Shown: positions 8,533-16,209 of the stretch, piece by piece | Layout: the number at the start of each line of letters is the position of its first letter | Position numbering within the stretch: position 1 is the first letter of the stretch | Assembly: GCA_943350445.1 (NCBI GenBank) | Contig: CALRAE010000008.1 | Coordinates: 1 to 41,481, forward strand | Length of the DNA stretch: 41,481 bases | Direction: 5' to 3' | Source of the DNA: Candidatus Nomurabacteria bacterium | Lineage (GTDB): Bacteria; Patescibacteriota; Minisyncoccia; Phycocordibacterales; UBA9973 | The notes under the pieces: model-generated | What the model was told of the DNA's origin: nothing | The model's input: the letters and a program-made list of their open reading frames with translations, nothing else | Database searches by the model: none | Translations under genes and position numbers: made by a program

Positions 8533-8559
8533 GTTCGCTTTACATATATTGTGCGAAGT
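8532..8559. other. dif: Candidate dif site (Xer recombination site), 11-6-11 architecture
   Basis: The left arm is AGTTCGCTTTA (8532-8542), the centre CATATA (8543-8548) and the right arm TTGTGCGAAGT (8549-8559). The arms are partly inverted (TTCGC and GCGAA at matching positions), the length is exactly 28 bp, and the centre resembles the TGTATA/TATATA centres of known dif sites. By direct comparison 18 of 28 positions match E. coli dif, including 7 of 11 in each arm. It lies 14 bases upstream of a Xer recombinase start, and a -35 element for that gene would fall inside it, so Xer binding could also repress xer. Confidence 0.55.
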
Positions 8560-8561
8560 AC

Positions 8562-8573
8562 TACAATTAGTCT
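8562..8573 (+). promoter_or_regulatory. Predicted leaderless promoter of xer
   Basis: TACAAT (8562-8567) ends 6 bases before ATG 8574, directly downstream of the dif-like site. Confidence 0.45.
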
Positions 8574-9551
8574 ATGAAGACAGATAACACCATTCAACCA
8601 ATTATAAAATATATACTTCCCTTTCTTGATTACTGTGAAATTGAAAAGGGGCTATCAAATAATACACAACGTAATTACAATCAATACTTAAAATTATTTA
8701 CTGATTGGCTGAAGATAACTAATAGAGAAAATATTCTTCCGAGGGATTTAACAGCAGACCATATTTGGGATTATCGTTTATATTTAGCTCGAAGCTATAA
8801 AACACATTCTGGAGGATATTTAGGTAAGAAATCTCAAAATTACTATTTAATTGCAGTACGTGCCCTTCTTGATTTCCTTGCTGATCGTAATATAGATACA
8901 CTTCCCTCCTCAAAGGTAAAATTAGCTAAACAAAAAACTGAAGAAACAATTTCTTTTCTGGAAGTTCGCGACATTGAATCAATGCTAAGGGTTCCTGACA
9001 CAAAAACTCCCATAGGTCTTCGTGATCGTACAGTTATGGAACTATTCTTTTCTTCTGGAATGCGTATTTCCGAACTAGTAGCACTTAATGTAGATCAGAT
9101 GTCCTTTTTGAAAGATAAGAATCCAGAACGTACATTCGAACTTTCTATTATTGGAAAAGGAAAACATATGCGAACTATTTTTATTTCTCCTCACGCAGCT
9201 CTTTGGCTTCGAATTTATTTGCTGTCTCGAAAAGATGCTCAAAAGCCTTTATTTATAAATTATAGAGGAAAGGATATCGATGATGACCACAGACTTACTC
9301 CTCGTTCAATACAGAAAATGATTTCACGATGTTCAATGCTCGCGGGGATTTCAAAAAAAGTGACGCCACATACACTTCGTCATACTTATGCCACCGACCT
9401 ATTGGGTAATGGAGCTGATTTACGAAGCGTGCAAGAGCTCTTGGGTCATAAAAACGTAGCAACGACGCAGATCTATACCCACGTTACAAACAAACAACTT
9501 AGAAATATACATGAGAAATTTCATGGAGGAAAAGAGCTTGGTAATAAATAG
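8574..9551 (+). CDS. xer: Tyrosine recombinase of the XerC/XerD family
   Basis: Xer recombinases resolve chromosome dimers at dif. The 325-residue protein has an N-terminal SAM-like core-binding domain (about 10-105) and a catalytic domain. The catalytic set is complete: R164 in G-M-R-I-S-E-L, Lys in G-K-G-K-H-M-R near 197, H266-x-x-R269, H292 in L-G-H-K-N and the nucleophile Y301 in I-Y-T-H-V. Length is slightly above XerC/D (about 300). C versus D cannot be assigned; reduced bacteria often carry a single Xer. It lies just downstream of a dif-like site, an arrangement also known for xerH/difH and xerS/difSL. Phage or integron integrase is less likely given the compact domain set and housekeeping surroundings. 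Confidence 0.9.
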   Translation: MKTDNTIQPIIKYILPFLDYCEIEKGLSNNTQRNYNQYLKLFTDWLKITNRENILPRDLTADHIWDYRLYLARSYKTHSGGYLGKKSQNYYLIAVRALLDFLADRNIDTLPSSKVKLAKQKTEETISFLEVRDIESMLRVPDTKTPIGLRDRTVMELFFSSGMRISELVALNVDQMSFLKDKNPERTFELSIIGKGKHMRTIFISPHAALWLRIYLLSRKDAQKPLFINYRGKDIDDDHRLTPRSIQKMISRCSMLAGISKKVTPHTLRHTYATDLLGNGADLRSVQELLGHKNVATTQIYTHVTNKQLRNIHEKFHGGKELGNK

Positions 9552-9662
9552 TTATATGTCCACATTTGATATAATTAGCGATATTTTTTATTCAGGCACA
9601 CATGCATTTAGAGGAGAGAATGATTCAATTTTGGATATAGCCTTTCTTAGGGTAAATATGTT

Positions 9663-10043
9663 CTATCTACAAGAGCCAGAAAGTCCATATCCTGCACCCT
9701 CTGCTTCTTCTTTTGTCGTGAAATAAACCCTGTTTTCTTGTTTAATGGTTTTGCCACCCGAGCATCCGATAGAATAATATTTTGTTCCCCTATTTGAGGC
9801 AAAAAAATTTTTCCCTATGAGATTAGTCACTAATGTTGTTTTTTTGGATGAATTTATTGAGGAAATAATATTAGATTCCTGGATTCCATTTTGATCTGTG
9901 TATTCAATTTTAATGCCCGAGGAGTCTATGGTCTTAGATAGTCTACCTAGCTCAAATGAGCCCAAACCCACCAATATAACGATAATAACGGCCAAAATGT
10001 CTTTCCCCTGCTCGCTTTGCATAAATTGCTTGATTTTTTCCAT
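9663..10043 (-). CDS. Single-span membrane protein with Ada-like metal-binding C-terminal domain
   Basis: The 126-residue protein has one membrane helix (about 16-34), a Ser/Thr/Asn-rich extracytoplasmic segment and a C-terminal module of about 45 residues. That module reads F-A-S-N-R-G-T-K-Y-Y-S-I-G-C, then E-N-R-V-Y-F-T-T-K-E-E-A-E-G-A-G-Y and a final S-C-R. The pattern matches the Ada N-terminal zinc-binding fold (N-x-N-S-K-x-H-x-P-x-C ... F-x-s-x-e-E-A-x-x-A-G-Y-x-P-C-x-x-C), but only two Cys remain where the DNA-repair domain uses four. Metal binding is therefore uncertain. The role is unknown; proteins of this type occur in CPR genomes as far as I recall. A weak -10 (TATACA) lies 5 bases upstream of the start. 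It converges with xer. Confidence 0.65.
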   Translation of the reverse strand: MEKIKQFMQSEQGKDILAVIIVILVGLGSFELGRLSKTIDSSGIKIEYTDQNGIQESNIISSINSSKKTTLVTNLIGKNFFASNRGTKYYSIGCSGGKTIKQENRVYFTTKEEAEGAGYGLSGSCR

Positions 10044-10111
10044 AGAATTGTATATACTTTTGTTGTTCTTAATTATAAAGGAATACTTTTGGTGCGACGT
10101 CGCTCGGATAT

Positions 10112-10137
10112 TATAAACATATTATCACATGTTTATA
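10112..10137. repeat. Perfect 9-bp inverted repeat upstream of rpmA
   Basis: TATAAACAT (10112-10120) and ATGTTTATA (10129-10137) are exact complements separated by 8 bases, 34 bases before the rpmA start and in the gap to the divergent gene. It could be an operator or a promoter-overlapping hairpin; nothing decides between them. Confidence 0.4.
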
Positions 10138-10171
10138 TACTCCTCGCTAGTCGACATAACATTAAACATAT

Positions 10172-10444
10172 ATGGCACATAGAAAAGCCGGCGGTACCGC
10201 AAAAAATTTAAGAGATTCAAATCCACAATACCTAGGTGTGAAGCTTTACGATGGTGAAAAGGCACAACGTGGCTCTATCATCATTCGTCAGCGTGGCACA
10301 CATACTATGGCTGGCACAAACGTCGGCATGGGTAAGGACCATACCCTCTTCGCACTCAAAGATGGTACAGTGAAGGTAAGTACTCGACGCAAGACTTCCT
10401 TCGACGGAAAGAATATGGTCAAGAAAGTAGTTAATGTCATATAA
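10172..10444 (+). CDS. rpmA: 50S ribosomal protein bL27
   Basis: The 90-residue basic protein begins [17 protein letters not shown] and continues L-G-V-K-L-Y-D-G-E and R-Q-R-G-T, the core signatures of bL27, whose N-terminus reaches the peptidyl-transferase centre. The start directly gives A-H-R-K-A-G-G, so no N-terminal propeptide of the Firmicutes kind is present. rplU, its usual neighbour, is not here. It is followed by an intrinsic terminator shared with rplI. Confidence 0.97.
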   Translation: MAHRKAGGTAKNLRDSNPQYLGVKLYDGEKAQRGSIIIRQRGTHTMAGTNVGMGKDHTLFALKDGTVKVSTRRKTSFDGKNMVKKVVNVI

Positions 10445-10456
10445 ATAAAATTAAAA

Positions 10457-10484
10457 TAAAAAATCCCCGTTCGGGGATTTTTTA
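10457..10484. terminator. Bidirectional intrinsic terminator between rpmA and rplI
   Basis: A 12-bp stem closes on a GTTC tetraloop (10469-10472): CCCC/GGGG core with A/T flanks, giving T-runs on both strands. It lies 12 bases after the rpmA stop and 5 bases after the rplI stop, serving both converging genes. Confidence 0.9.
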
Positions 10485-10488
10485 TTTT

Positions 10489-10932
10489 CTATATTTTTTC
10501 CACAACTAGTTTAAACGAAGACTTTTTGCCTTTAATAGAAATAGGGATTTCGAATTCCCCTACTTCTTTGATTGGTTTTTCAAGAACGATGAATTCTTCA
10601 CCAATGTCTGCATGATTTTGCGCTTTCATAGCCACAACAATTTCTTTCAAATGAATTGCGGAGAAAAGGTGGCCCTTGTCGTTTGCCTTGCCTTTAAGGG
10701 TGATGACTTGACCCTTAATGGCCTCCAAATTCTTCAAAAGTAGGCTTTCTTGCACTTCCCTTTCGATTGCGATTTCCTTCTTCCTTAATTCGAGTTCAGC
10801 CACAGCTTTTGGTGTGGCGATAATAGCTAATTTGCGAGGCAAGAGAAAGTTGGTCGCATATCCATCGCTAATTTCTTTTATATCGTGTTTTTTTCCGACC
10901 CTTGCTACATCATGTAAAAATATTACTTTCAT
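10489..10932 (-). CDS. rplI: 50S ribosomal protein bL9
   Basis: The 147-residue protein from ATG 10932 begins M-K-V-I-F-L-H-D-V-A-R-V-G-K-K-H-D and continues I-K-E-I-S-D-G-Y-A-x-N-F-L-L-P-R-K-L-A, the bL9 N-terminal signature. The long connecting helix and the C-terminal domain (G-H-L-F-S-A-I) follow, so the protein is full length. The frame extends to a TTG at 10959, but that would add nine residues before the conserved N-terminus. Several CPR lineages are reported to lack bL9, so its presence is of taxonomic use. A perfect 16-bp palindrome sits directly upstream of the start. Confidence 0.95.
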   Translation of the reverse strand: MKVIFLHDVARVGKKHDIKEISDGYATNFLLPRKLAIIATPKAVAELELRKKEIAIEREVQESLLLKNLEAIKGQVITLKGKANDKGHLFSAIHLKEIVVAMKAQNHADIGEEFIVLEKPIKEVGEFEIPISIKGKKSSFKLVVEKI

Positions 10933-10933
10933 G

Positions 10934-10949
10934 TGATTCTGCAGAATCA
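10934..10949. repeat. Perfect 16-bp palindrome in the rplI leader
   Basis: TGATTCTG followed directly by its complement CAGAATCA, ending one base upstream of the rplI start codon (minus strand). A GATAAT -10-like hexamer lies about 20 bases upstream of the start, so the palindrome would be in a very short 5' leader or serve as an operator. Confidence 0.45.
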
Positions 10950-10989
10950 TGTCGCGCAATTATCCATTGAAGCGCGACGCTTCCCGCTA

Positions 10990-12201
10990 TTATTTTAATA
11001 ATATCTCTATCGCTTTATCTAATTGCCGATCCTTATTCTCGTCCAAGTCTTTTCTACTTATACTTACTAGAAAGTCTGGTATTAATCCTTTTTCTGAAAT
11101 AGAGTTACCATTTGGTGTGAGCCACTTTGCCACAGTTATTTTTAAAAGAGTATCTGGCGTTATTTTTATTGCTTCTTGTACAGACCCCTTGCCGAAACTT
11201 TGAGTGCCAAGTAGTTTCGCGCGACCATTTTCTTGCATTGCTCCAGCCACAATTTCTGAAGCTGAAGCTGATCCACCATCTATTAGTATAATGAATTTTA
11301 ATCTATCATTAAATATATTATAACCCCTACTTCTATAAACCTCAGCATCCCTTTTGTTGCCATAGTCTTCAGTCACGACAATCTTACTACTTGGCAAGAA
11401 CCAACTCGAGATATCTACAGCAGCGTCCAAATACCCTCCTGGGTTACCTCGCAGATCAAGTAATAGTTTGTCTGATTTAGATTCAGCAAATTCTTTCATG
11501 GCACCACGGAAAAGGTCTGCAGAGATGGCGGAAAAACTGTAAAGTTTTACAACAAATATTCCATCTTTACGAAGTTCTGTGTCTAGCGTTGGTATATTTA
11601 TAGTATCTCTAACTATTTTTATTTCAAGTGGTTCCTTGTTTTCTTCACGCAAAATGGTTAGCGTAACCGTAGTGCCTTTTTCACCCCTTATTAATTTAAT
11701 TGCTTTTTCTACACTCAAGCCAGTAGTGATAGTCTTGTCTATCTTGAGAACTTTATCTCCTGGCTTAATATTCGCTCTATATGCCGGAGTGTCTTTCAGT
11801 GGAGCTATGACTGTAAGTGCCTTGTCTTTAATACCCACTTCCATACCTATACCAATAAAATTACCAGCTATCTCATCCTCAAAAGCCTTTGCTTCTTCTG
11901 GAGCAAAAAATACGCTGTATGGATCGTTTAAAGAGCCCATTAGGCCTGAAATTGCACCATAAACCCTATTCTGGTCAGTAACTTCATTAGTTTTTGGGTA
12001 TTTATCATTTATTGTATTCCATACTTTCCAGAAAGGGTTGAAGTCAGTTTTTGTCTCTACCTGTATATCTTTATTAGATAACCCTAATACTTTATCTATA
12101 GGGGGACGGTTGTTGTATCCAAGATTTATACCAAATATAAAAGATGCAACAATCAGCAATGCAACGAAAATAATATTTCTTGTTTTTGGAAAATTTAGCA
12201 T
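10990..12201 (-). CDS. ctpA: C-terminal processing peptidase, S41 family with PDZ domain
   Basis: The 403-residue protein has an N-terminal signal anchor (about 9-27), a PDZ domain (about 105-190; I-G-I-G-M-E-V and P-G-D-K-V-L-K-I-D) and the S41 catalytic core. The catalytic Ser is in G-G-S-A-S-A-S-E-I near residue 313 and the Lys in S-F-G-K-G-S-V-Q near 337, forming the Ser-Lys dyad. L-L-D-L-R-G-N-P-G-G-Y is also conserved. CtpA-type proteases act outside the membrane on lipoproteins, PBPs and murein hydrolases, fitting the adjacent PBP2 gene. It starts 9 bases after the small membrane gene and is probably in one operon with it and mrdA. Confidence 0.92.
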   Translation of the reverse strand: MLNFPKTRNIIFVALLIVASFIFGINLGYNNRPPIDKVLGLSNKDIQVETKTDFNPFWKVWNTINDKYPKTNEVTDQNRVYGAISGLMGSLNDPYSVFFAPEEAKAFEDEIAGNFIGIGMEVGIKDKALTVIAPLKDTPAYRANIKPGDKVLKIDKTITTGLSVEKAIKLIRGEKGTTVTLTILREENKEPLEIKIVRDTINIPTLDTELRKDGIFVVKLYSFSAISADLFRGAMKEFAESKSDKLLLDLRGNPGGYLDAAVDISSWFLPSSKIVVTEDYGNKRDAEVYRSRGYNIFNDRLKFIILIDGGSASASEIVAGAMQENGRAKLLGTQSFGKGSVQEAIKITPDTLLKITVAKWLTPNGNSISEKGLIPDFLVSISRKDLDENKDRQLDKAIEILLK

Positions 12202-12210
12202 GTTTAAGTT

Positions 12211-12435
12211 TTATACTTCCCCTTCTTTAAAAAATTTATTTTCTGAAAAATTATCAAATTTCTTTTCCTCCTTAACTTCTCTTGTTTTTGATTCTTGCAG
12301 GAAGATATAACTGATAAAGACAAGGCTGAGCCCAGACACCGTTCCTAGAATATTTTTCCAAGAATAAGGAAAACCTAAATGCGGCAATACTGCGATCCAG
12401 ATACCAAAAAATAATAAAATATAAGCTTTACGCAT
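12211..12435 (-). CDS. Small two-span membrane protein between mrdA and ctpA
   Basis: From ATG 12435 the product is 74 residues: two hydrophobic helices (about 3-19 and 30-48) and a charged Lys/Glu-rich tail. The start is chosen because TACAAT (12442-12447, minus strand) ends 6 bases before this ATG, the spacing seen at many genes here. The frame is open to ATGs at 12453 and 12474. I do not recognise the family. It lies between the elongation PBP and CtpA, 9 bases before ctpA, so a wall-related accessory role is possible. Confidence 0.5.
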   Translation of the reverse strand: MRKAYILLFFGIWIAVLPHLGFPYSWKNILGTVSGLSLVFISYIFLQESKTREVKEEKKFDNFSENKFFKEGEV

Positions 12436-12488
12436 AACTGTATTGTATTTCATAAATACATAAAATGCAAACACTTAAGTACACTATT

Positions 12489-14207
12489 TTACTTAAAATA
12501 TTCAGGTGTATAGACAGACATCCAGTCAAGTAAACCACTCATAACACTAGAGGCATTTACGCTGTTTGTTTTTGGACCGGATTCCATCATTATAGTAAAA
12601 GAATATTTCGGTTTTTCATATGGGAAAAAACCAATAACCCAAGAGTTCACTCTATTTTTTAGGACTCCGATCTGAGCTGTACCAGTTTTGGCTGCCACTT
12701 GCACATAGGGTACATTTAAAGCTACTGCTGTGCCATAAGTAACTGCTTGTCGCATACCCTCATGCACTACATCAAAATATTCTTTTTTTAGATCTATTGT
12801 GGAAAATTTATTCTCCTTGTCTTTATCAGACAGCATAAAATGCGGAGTTAAAAGTTTGCCTTTGTTGGCGATAGCGGAAACAGCTCGGGTAATTTCCATT
12901 GGTGTAACTTGGAATCCATATTGTCCGATAACTGTATGATAAGTATTTCCAATACGCCAAGGGTCCCCTTTGAAATTCTTTATTTTCCACTCAGGGCTTG
13001 GAATTATCCCATTTTTTTCATCTGGTAGGTCAATCCCTGTTTTATCTTCGAAACCAAACATCTTTGCATATTTTTCTATATTCTCTATACCAAGCCCCTT
13101 CTGATCTTCAAATCCCCCACCAATTTCATAAAAGTAAATATCAGATGATACCGCTATTGCCTCTGCCATATTTGTCCAACCGTTTACCCTCCAGTCTTTA
13201 AAAACTGTTTTTTGGTCTGGAAAATAAGGATTAGGTACTGAGATAGAACCAGTTGAAAGAATTTTTTTATATTGGTCGATGACACCTTCCGTGAGTGCCC
13301 CTAAGGCAAAAAATGGTTTAACAATTGATCCTGGTGTGTAAAGCCCAGATACTGTTCTATCTAAAAATGGATTCTTTTTGTCGTTTAAATAACCGTTGAT
13401 CTTCTTTACATCTTTTCCTAAAGAAAGTATTTCTGAATCATACTCTGGGAAGCTAGTTGAAGCTATAATTTCTCCATTATTTACATTCATAATAACACCA
13501 GACCCACCAATGAAATCATTACTACGTGATAGGTCTCTAATTGAATTGAATAATTCTCTTTGAATTCTAGAATCAATTGTGGTCATTAAATCACTTCCAC
13601 GTTTCGGGATATTTATAATATTTTCTGATTGAATAACCCCTTGAGAATTAGTCTCTATAATTTTTGACCCATTCTCTCCCCGTATTTCATCATTATATTG
13701 CTTCTCAAGACCATCTTTACCAACAAAGTTGGTTTGCCAGTAATTCCCCCTGCTATCTTTTGTTGGATAACTAACATAACCAAGCACATGTGAAAATCCG
13801 GATACCATATAGCTACGAATATAAGACAGATTCTCACTAAAGACTCCACTACCTACTTCTTCCTTATCTGTCTTTTTATTCCAAGCCAACTCTTGTCCGT
13901 TTCGATCATAAATTATTCCTCTTTCGGTAAAGATGTTTATTTTCTCCAGCGTGTTGTTATCACTTCTTTGTTTATAGAAGTCTCCATTTTGTATTTGTAA
14001 ATAAACCAAGCGGGCGCTAAATATGAATGCGACTAAAATAAATGAGACTCCAAGGAAAGTAATGGTTTTTTTTGGAATTGGTTTTTCGATTCTACCCTCA
14101 AATTGTTGTCGGTCAAAATTCTCTATATTCTTTGAATCGAGAAAGATCTCATCTGGTTCAACAAAAGTATCTCGTGCCCTATTTCTTCTTAATTTTTTAA
14201 AAGTCAT
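12489..14207 (-). CDS. mrdA: Penicillin-binding protein 2 (class B transpeptidase)
   Basis: PBP2 cross-links peptidoglycan during elongation with RodA. The 572-residue protein has a cytoplasmic tail of about 50 residues, a membrane helix (about 51-70) and a pedestal domain with R-G-I-I-Y-D-R-N-G. The transpeptidase domain has S-I-V-K (nucleophile Ser near 292, after Y-T-P-G), S-S-D near 353 in the SxN/D position and K-T-G-T-A near 505. The class B PBP2 loop G-F-E-D-K-T-G-I-D-L-P is also present. The upstream MreD-like gene supports PBP2 over FtsI. rodA, mreB and mreC are not in the window. Confidence 0.9.
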   Translation of the reverse strand: MTFKKLRRNRARDTFVEPDEIFLDSKNIENFDRQQFEGRIEKPIPKKTITFLGVSFILVAFIFSARLVYLQIQNGDFYKQRSDNNTLEKINIFTERGIIYDRNGQELAWNKKTDKEEVGSGVFSENLSYIRSYMVSGFSHVLGYVSYPTKDSRGNYWQTNFVGKDGLEKQYNDEIRGENGSKIIETNSQGVIQSENIINIPKRGSDLMTTIDSRIQRELFNSIRDLSRSNDFIGGSGVIMNVNNGEIIASTSFPEYDSEILSLGKDVKKINGYLNDKKNPFLDRTVSGLYTPGSIVKPFFALGALTEGVIDQYKKILSTGSISVPNPYFPDQKTVFKDWRVNGWTNMAEAIAVSSDIYFYEIGGGFEDQKGLGIENIEKYAKMFGFEDKTGIDLPDEKNGIIPSPEWKIKNFKGDPWRIGNTYHTVIGQYGFQVTPMEITRAVSAIANKGKLLTPHFMLSDKDKENKFSTIDLKKEYFDVVHEGMRQAVTYGTAVALNVPYVQVAAKTGTAQIGVLKNRVNSWVIGFFPYEKPKYSFTIMMESGPKTNSVNASSVMSGLLDWMSVYTPEYFK

Positions 14208-14216
14208 TTGATTTAT

Positions 14217-14495
14217 TTAATGCTGTTCAAGCCGTAGTTTGTCTTTTAATAATTGGATAACAATAAAACAAACTAGTGTTACAAGGAAAGAAACGGGTGT
14301 GAAGGTTGAATCTCCACTTAGGGAAGGTCCAACCTTCACACCAAAAAGCAAGTCTGAAAGGAGAAGTAGGAAAACAGCTTCTATAAAAAACTTAAAATAA
14401 GCCATACTAGTCAAAGCTAAAATTACGGTCACCCAAAATGGCGCAAAAAATACCGAAAGTAAAAGTAAAATAGAAGCTAAGATCCTTAAAACCAT
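14217..14495 (-). CDS. Small polytopic membrane protein, possibly a reduced MreD
   Basis: The 92-residue, very hydrophobic product has three or four predicted helices. It lies 9 bases upstream of the PBP2 start on the same strand, where mreD commonly sits. L-L-L-L-S-D-L-L-F-G-V-K resembles the weakly conserved MreD core. MreD proteins are usually about 160 residues, so if it is MreD it is strongly shortened. Assignment is by position and topology only. It starts 9 bases after the purB remnant, which puts it downstream of the purine block. Confidence 0.4.
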   Translation of the reverse strand: MVLRILASILLLLSVFFAPFWVTVILALTSMAYFKFFIEAVFLLLLSDLLFGVKVGPSLSGDSTFTPVSFLVTLVCFIVIQLLKDKLRLEQH

Positions 14496-14504
14496 AAGCT
14501 TATC

Positions 14505-14915
14505 TTACCTTGAAGCGAGTCGGGACGCCAGACCTGTATAATTTTCTGGCGTTAACTTTAGAAGCTCTTTTTTTATTTTATCACTGACATCTAATTTTTC
14601 TATAAATGCCTGAATATCAGAAAGTGTAACTTCTTTACCACGGGCTAAATCTTTTAATTTTTTATAGGGCATCTCGGCTCCTTTACGACGGAGGATTGTC
14701 TGTATTGCTTCGGTGATGACTTCTGGGTGTGCCATCAAATCTTCTTTTATTTTGACCTCATTCACTTTTATTTTTCCTAACCCCTTAATTAAAGAATTAT
14801 AAGCTAAATATGAGTGCCCAAAAGCTGTGCCGAATGCACGTTCCACAGTAGAATCTGAAAGATCACGCTGAAGTCTAGAAATTGGAAGCTTGCGAGTAAA
14901 AAATTCAAATTTTCT
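14505..14915 (-). pseudogene. purB: Adenylosuccinate lyase, C-terminal remnant
   Basis: The frame is open from just after a TAA at 14916-14918 to the stop at 14505, about 136 codons. It encodes only the C-terminal helical part of PurB: F-F-T-R-K-L-P-I-S-R-L-Q-R-D-L-S-D-S-T-V (E. coli K-L-P-V-S-R-W-Q-R-D-L-T-D-S-T-V) and then A-Y-N-S-L-I-K-G-L through P-E-V-I-T-E-A-I-Q-T to the end. The homology runs up to and slightly into the 3' end of purD, while the first two thirds of PurB, including the signature loop and catalytic residues, are absent. It therefore looks like a deletion that joined purD to the inside of purB. GTG 14846 is the only obvious later start. No enzyme activity is expected. Confidence 0.8.
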
Positions 14916-16200
14916 TTATTTCTAACGCAGATTGACCTATATCTTTTCTGTATTGCATCCCTTCAAATTTAATCTTTTCAATAGCCCTATAAGCCTTCTC
15001 GAGCGCTTCTTTCATGGAGCCACCAATAGCAGAAACTCCGAGCACCCGTCCGCCATTAGTTGTTAGGTCTTGCCTAACAACTTTTGTGCCTGCGTGGAAG
15101 ATGACGACGTCAGTCTGCATTCCTGCTTCAACTATTCCAGAAATTATATTCCCTTTTTCATAAGTACCCGGATATCCACCGGAAGCGAGGGCGATATTAC
15201 AGGCAAAAGTATTTTCCTTCCATTTAATTTTTAAATCAGAAATTTTTCCATCAATGCTGGCATCCACAATGTCTAGCAGGTCAGTATCTAATAGTCTCAT
15301 ATATGTCTGAGTCTCTGGATCTCCAAAACGCGCATTAAATTCAAAAACCTTTGGGCCTTCTTTGGTGAGCATGATTCCTGGGTACAATATTCCTACAAAT
15401 GGTCTGCCTTCTTTTGCCATGCCTTCGATTGTTGGTTTAACGATTTCTTTTTCGATTTTTTTCATCATGGCACTGCCTACGAAAGGCGGTGGTGCGATCA
15501 CCCCCATCCCTCCAGTATTTGGACCCACATTTCCATCAAATATACGCTTGTGGTCTTGCGATGGAGGGAACATTTTCCAAGACTGTCCGTCAGAGATGGC
15601 ATGGGCAGAGATCTCTATCCCGTCAAGGTATTCTTCTATCACTACTTCATTACCAGCATTTCCAAAAATCTTATTTATGAGCACATCTTCGAGGGTTTTT
15701 AAGGCTTCTTCTTTAGTTTGAGCGACCGTCACACCTTTACCGAGAGCCAAGCCGCTTGCTTTGATAACTATGGGTAGTGATCCTTTTTCCACATACATCT
15801 TTGCTTTTTTGAAATCAGTAAAGACTTCGTACTTGGCGGTAGGGATGCTGTGCCTCTTCATGAAATCTTTGGCATATGCCTTAGACCATTCAAGTTCGGC
15901 GGCACCCTTTGTTGGACCCCAGATACGTAACCCTTCTACTTGAAAGGCATCTACTATACCAAGAGCTAGGGGGTCATCAGGTAAAGCCAAAGTAAGATCT
16001 ATTTTCTCTTTTTGAGCAAATTCTACTAGTTTTGCGATATCAGTAGCAGAAATAGAAACGTTTGTGCCTAATTCAAGAGTTCCAGCGTTTCCAGGCGCAA
16101 AATATAAATCTCCAGCCCGTTCATACTGAGCCACCTTCCACCCCACAGCATGTTCCCTGCCCCCACTACCAATTATTAAAATCTTTTGTTTTTGCAACAT
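14905..16200 (-). CDS. purD: Phosphoribosylamine-glycine ligase
   Basis: PurD joins phosphoribosylamine and glycine with ATP to give GAR, step 2 of purine synthesis. The 431-residue protein is full length with I-G-S-G-G-R-E-H-A near the N-terminus, the ATP-grasp central domain (V-I-K-A-S-G-L-A-L-G-K-G-V, E-E-Y-L-D-G-I-E-I-S), Q-D-H-K-R, N-T-G-G-M-G and the metal site E-F-N-A-R-F-G-D-P-E-T-Q. It starts 9 bases after purN. Its stop codon lies inside the region of purB homology. Intact by eye, although the pathway around it is not. Confidence 0.95.
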   Translation of the reverse strand: MLQKQKILIIGSGGREHAVGWKVAQYERAGDLYFAPGNAGTLELGTNVSISATDIAKLVEFAQKEKIDLTLALPDDPLALGIVDAFQVEGLRIWGPTKGAAELEWSKAYAKDFMKRHSIPTAKYEVFTDFKKAKMYVEKGSLPIVIKASGLALGKGVTVAQTKEEALKTLEDVLINKIFGNAGNEVVIEEYLDGIEISAHAISDGQSWKMFPPSQDHKRIFDGNVGPNTGGMGVIAPPPFVGSAMMKKIEKEIVKPTIEGMAKEGRPFVGILYPGIMLTKEGPKVFEFNARFGDPETQTYMRLLDTDLLDIVDASIDGKISDLKIKWKENTFACNIALASGGYPGTYEKGNIISGIVEAGMQTDVVIFHAGTKVVRQDLTTNGGRVLGVSAIGGSMKEALEKAYRAIEKIKFEGMQYRKDIGQSALEIKKI

Positions 16201-16209
16201 TATCTTAGT

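Noticed and set aside
10933-10959. TTG start for bL9 at 10959
   Set aside because: Adds nine residues ahead of the universally conserved M-K-V-I start and crosses the palindrome.
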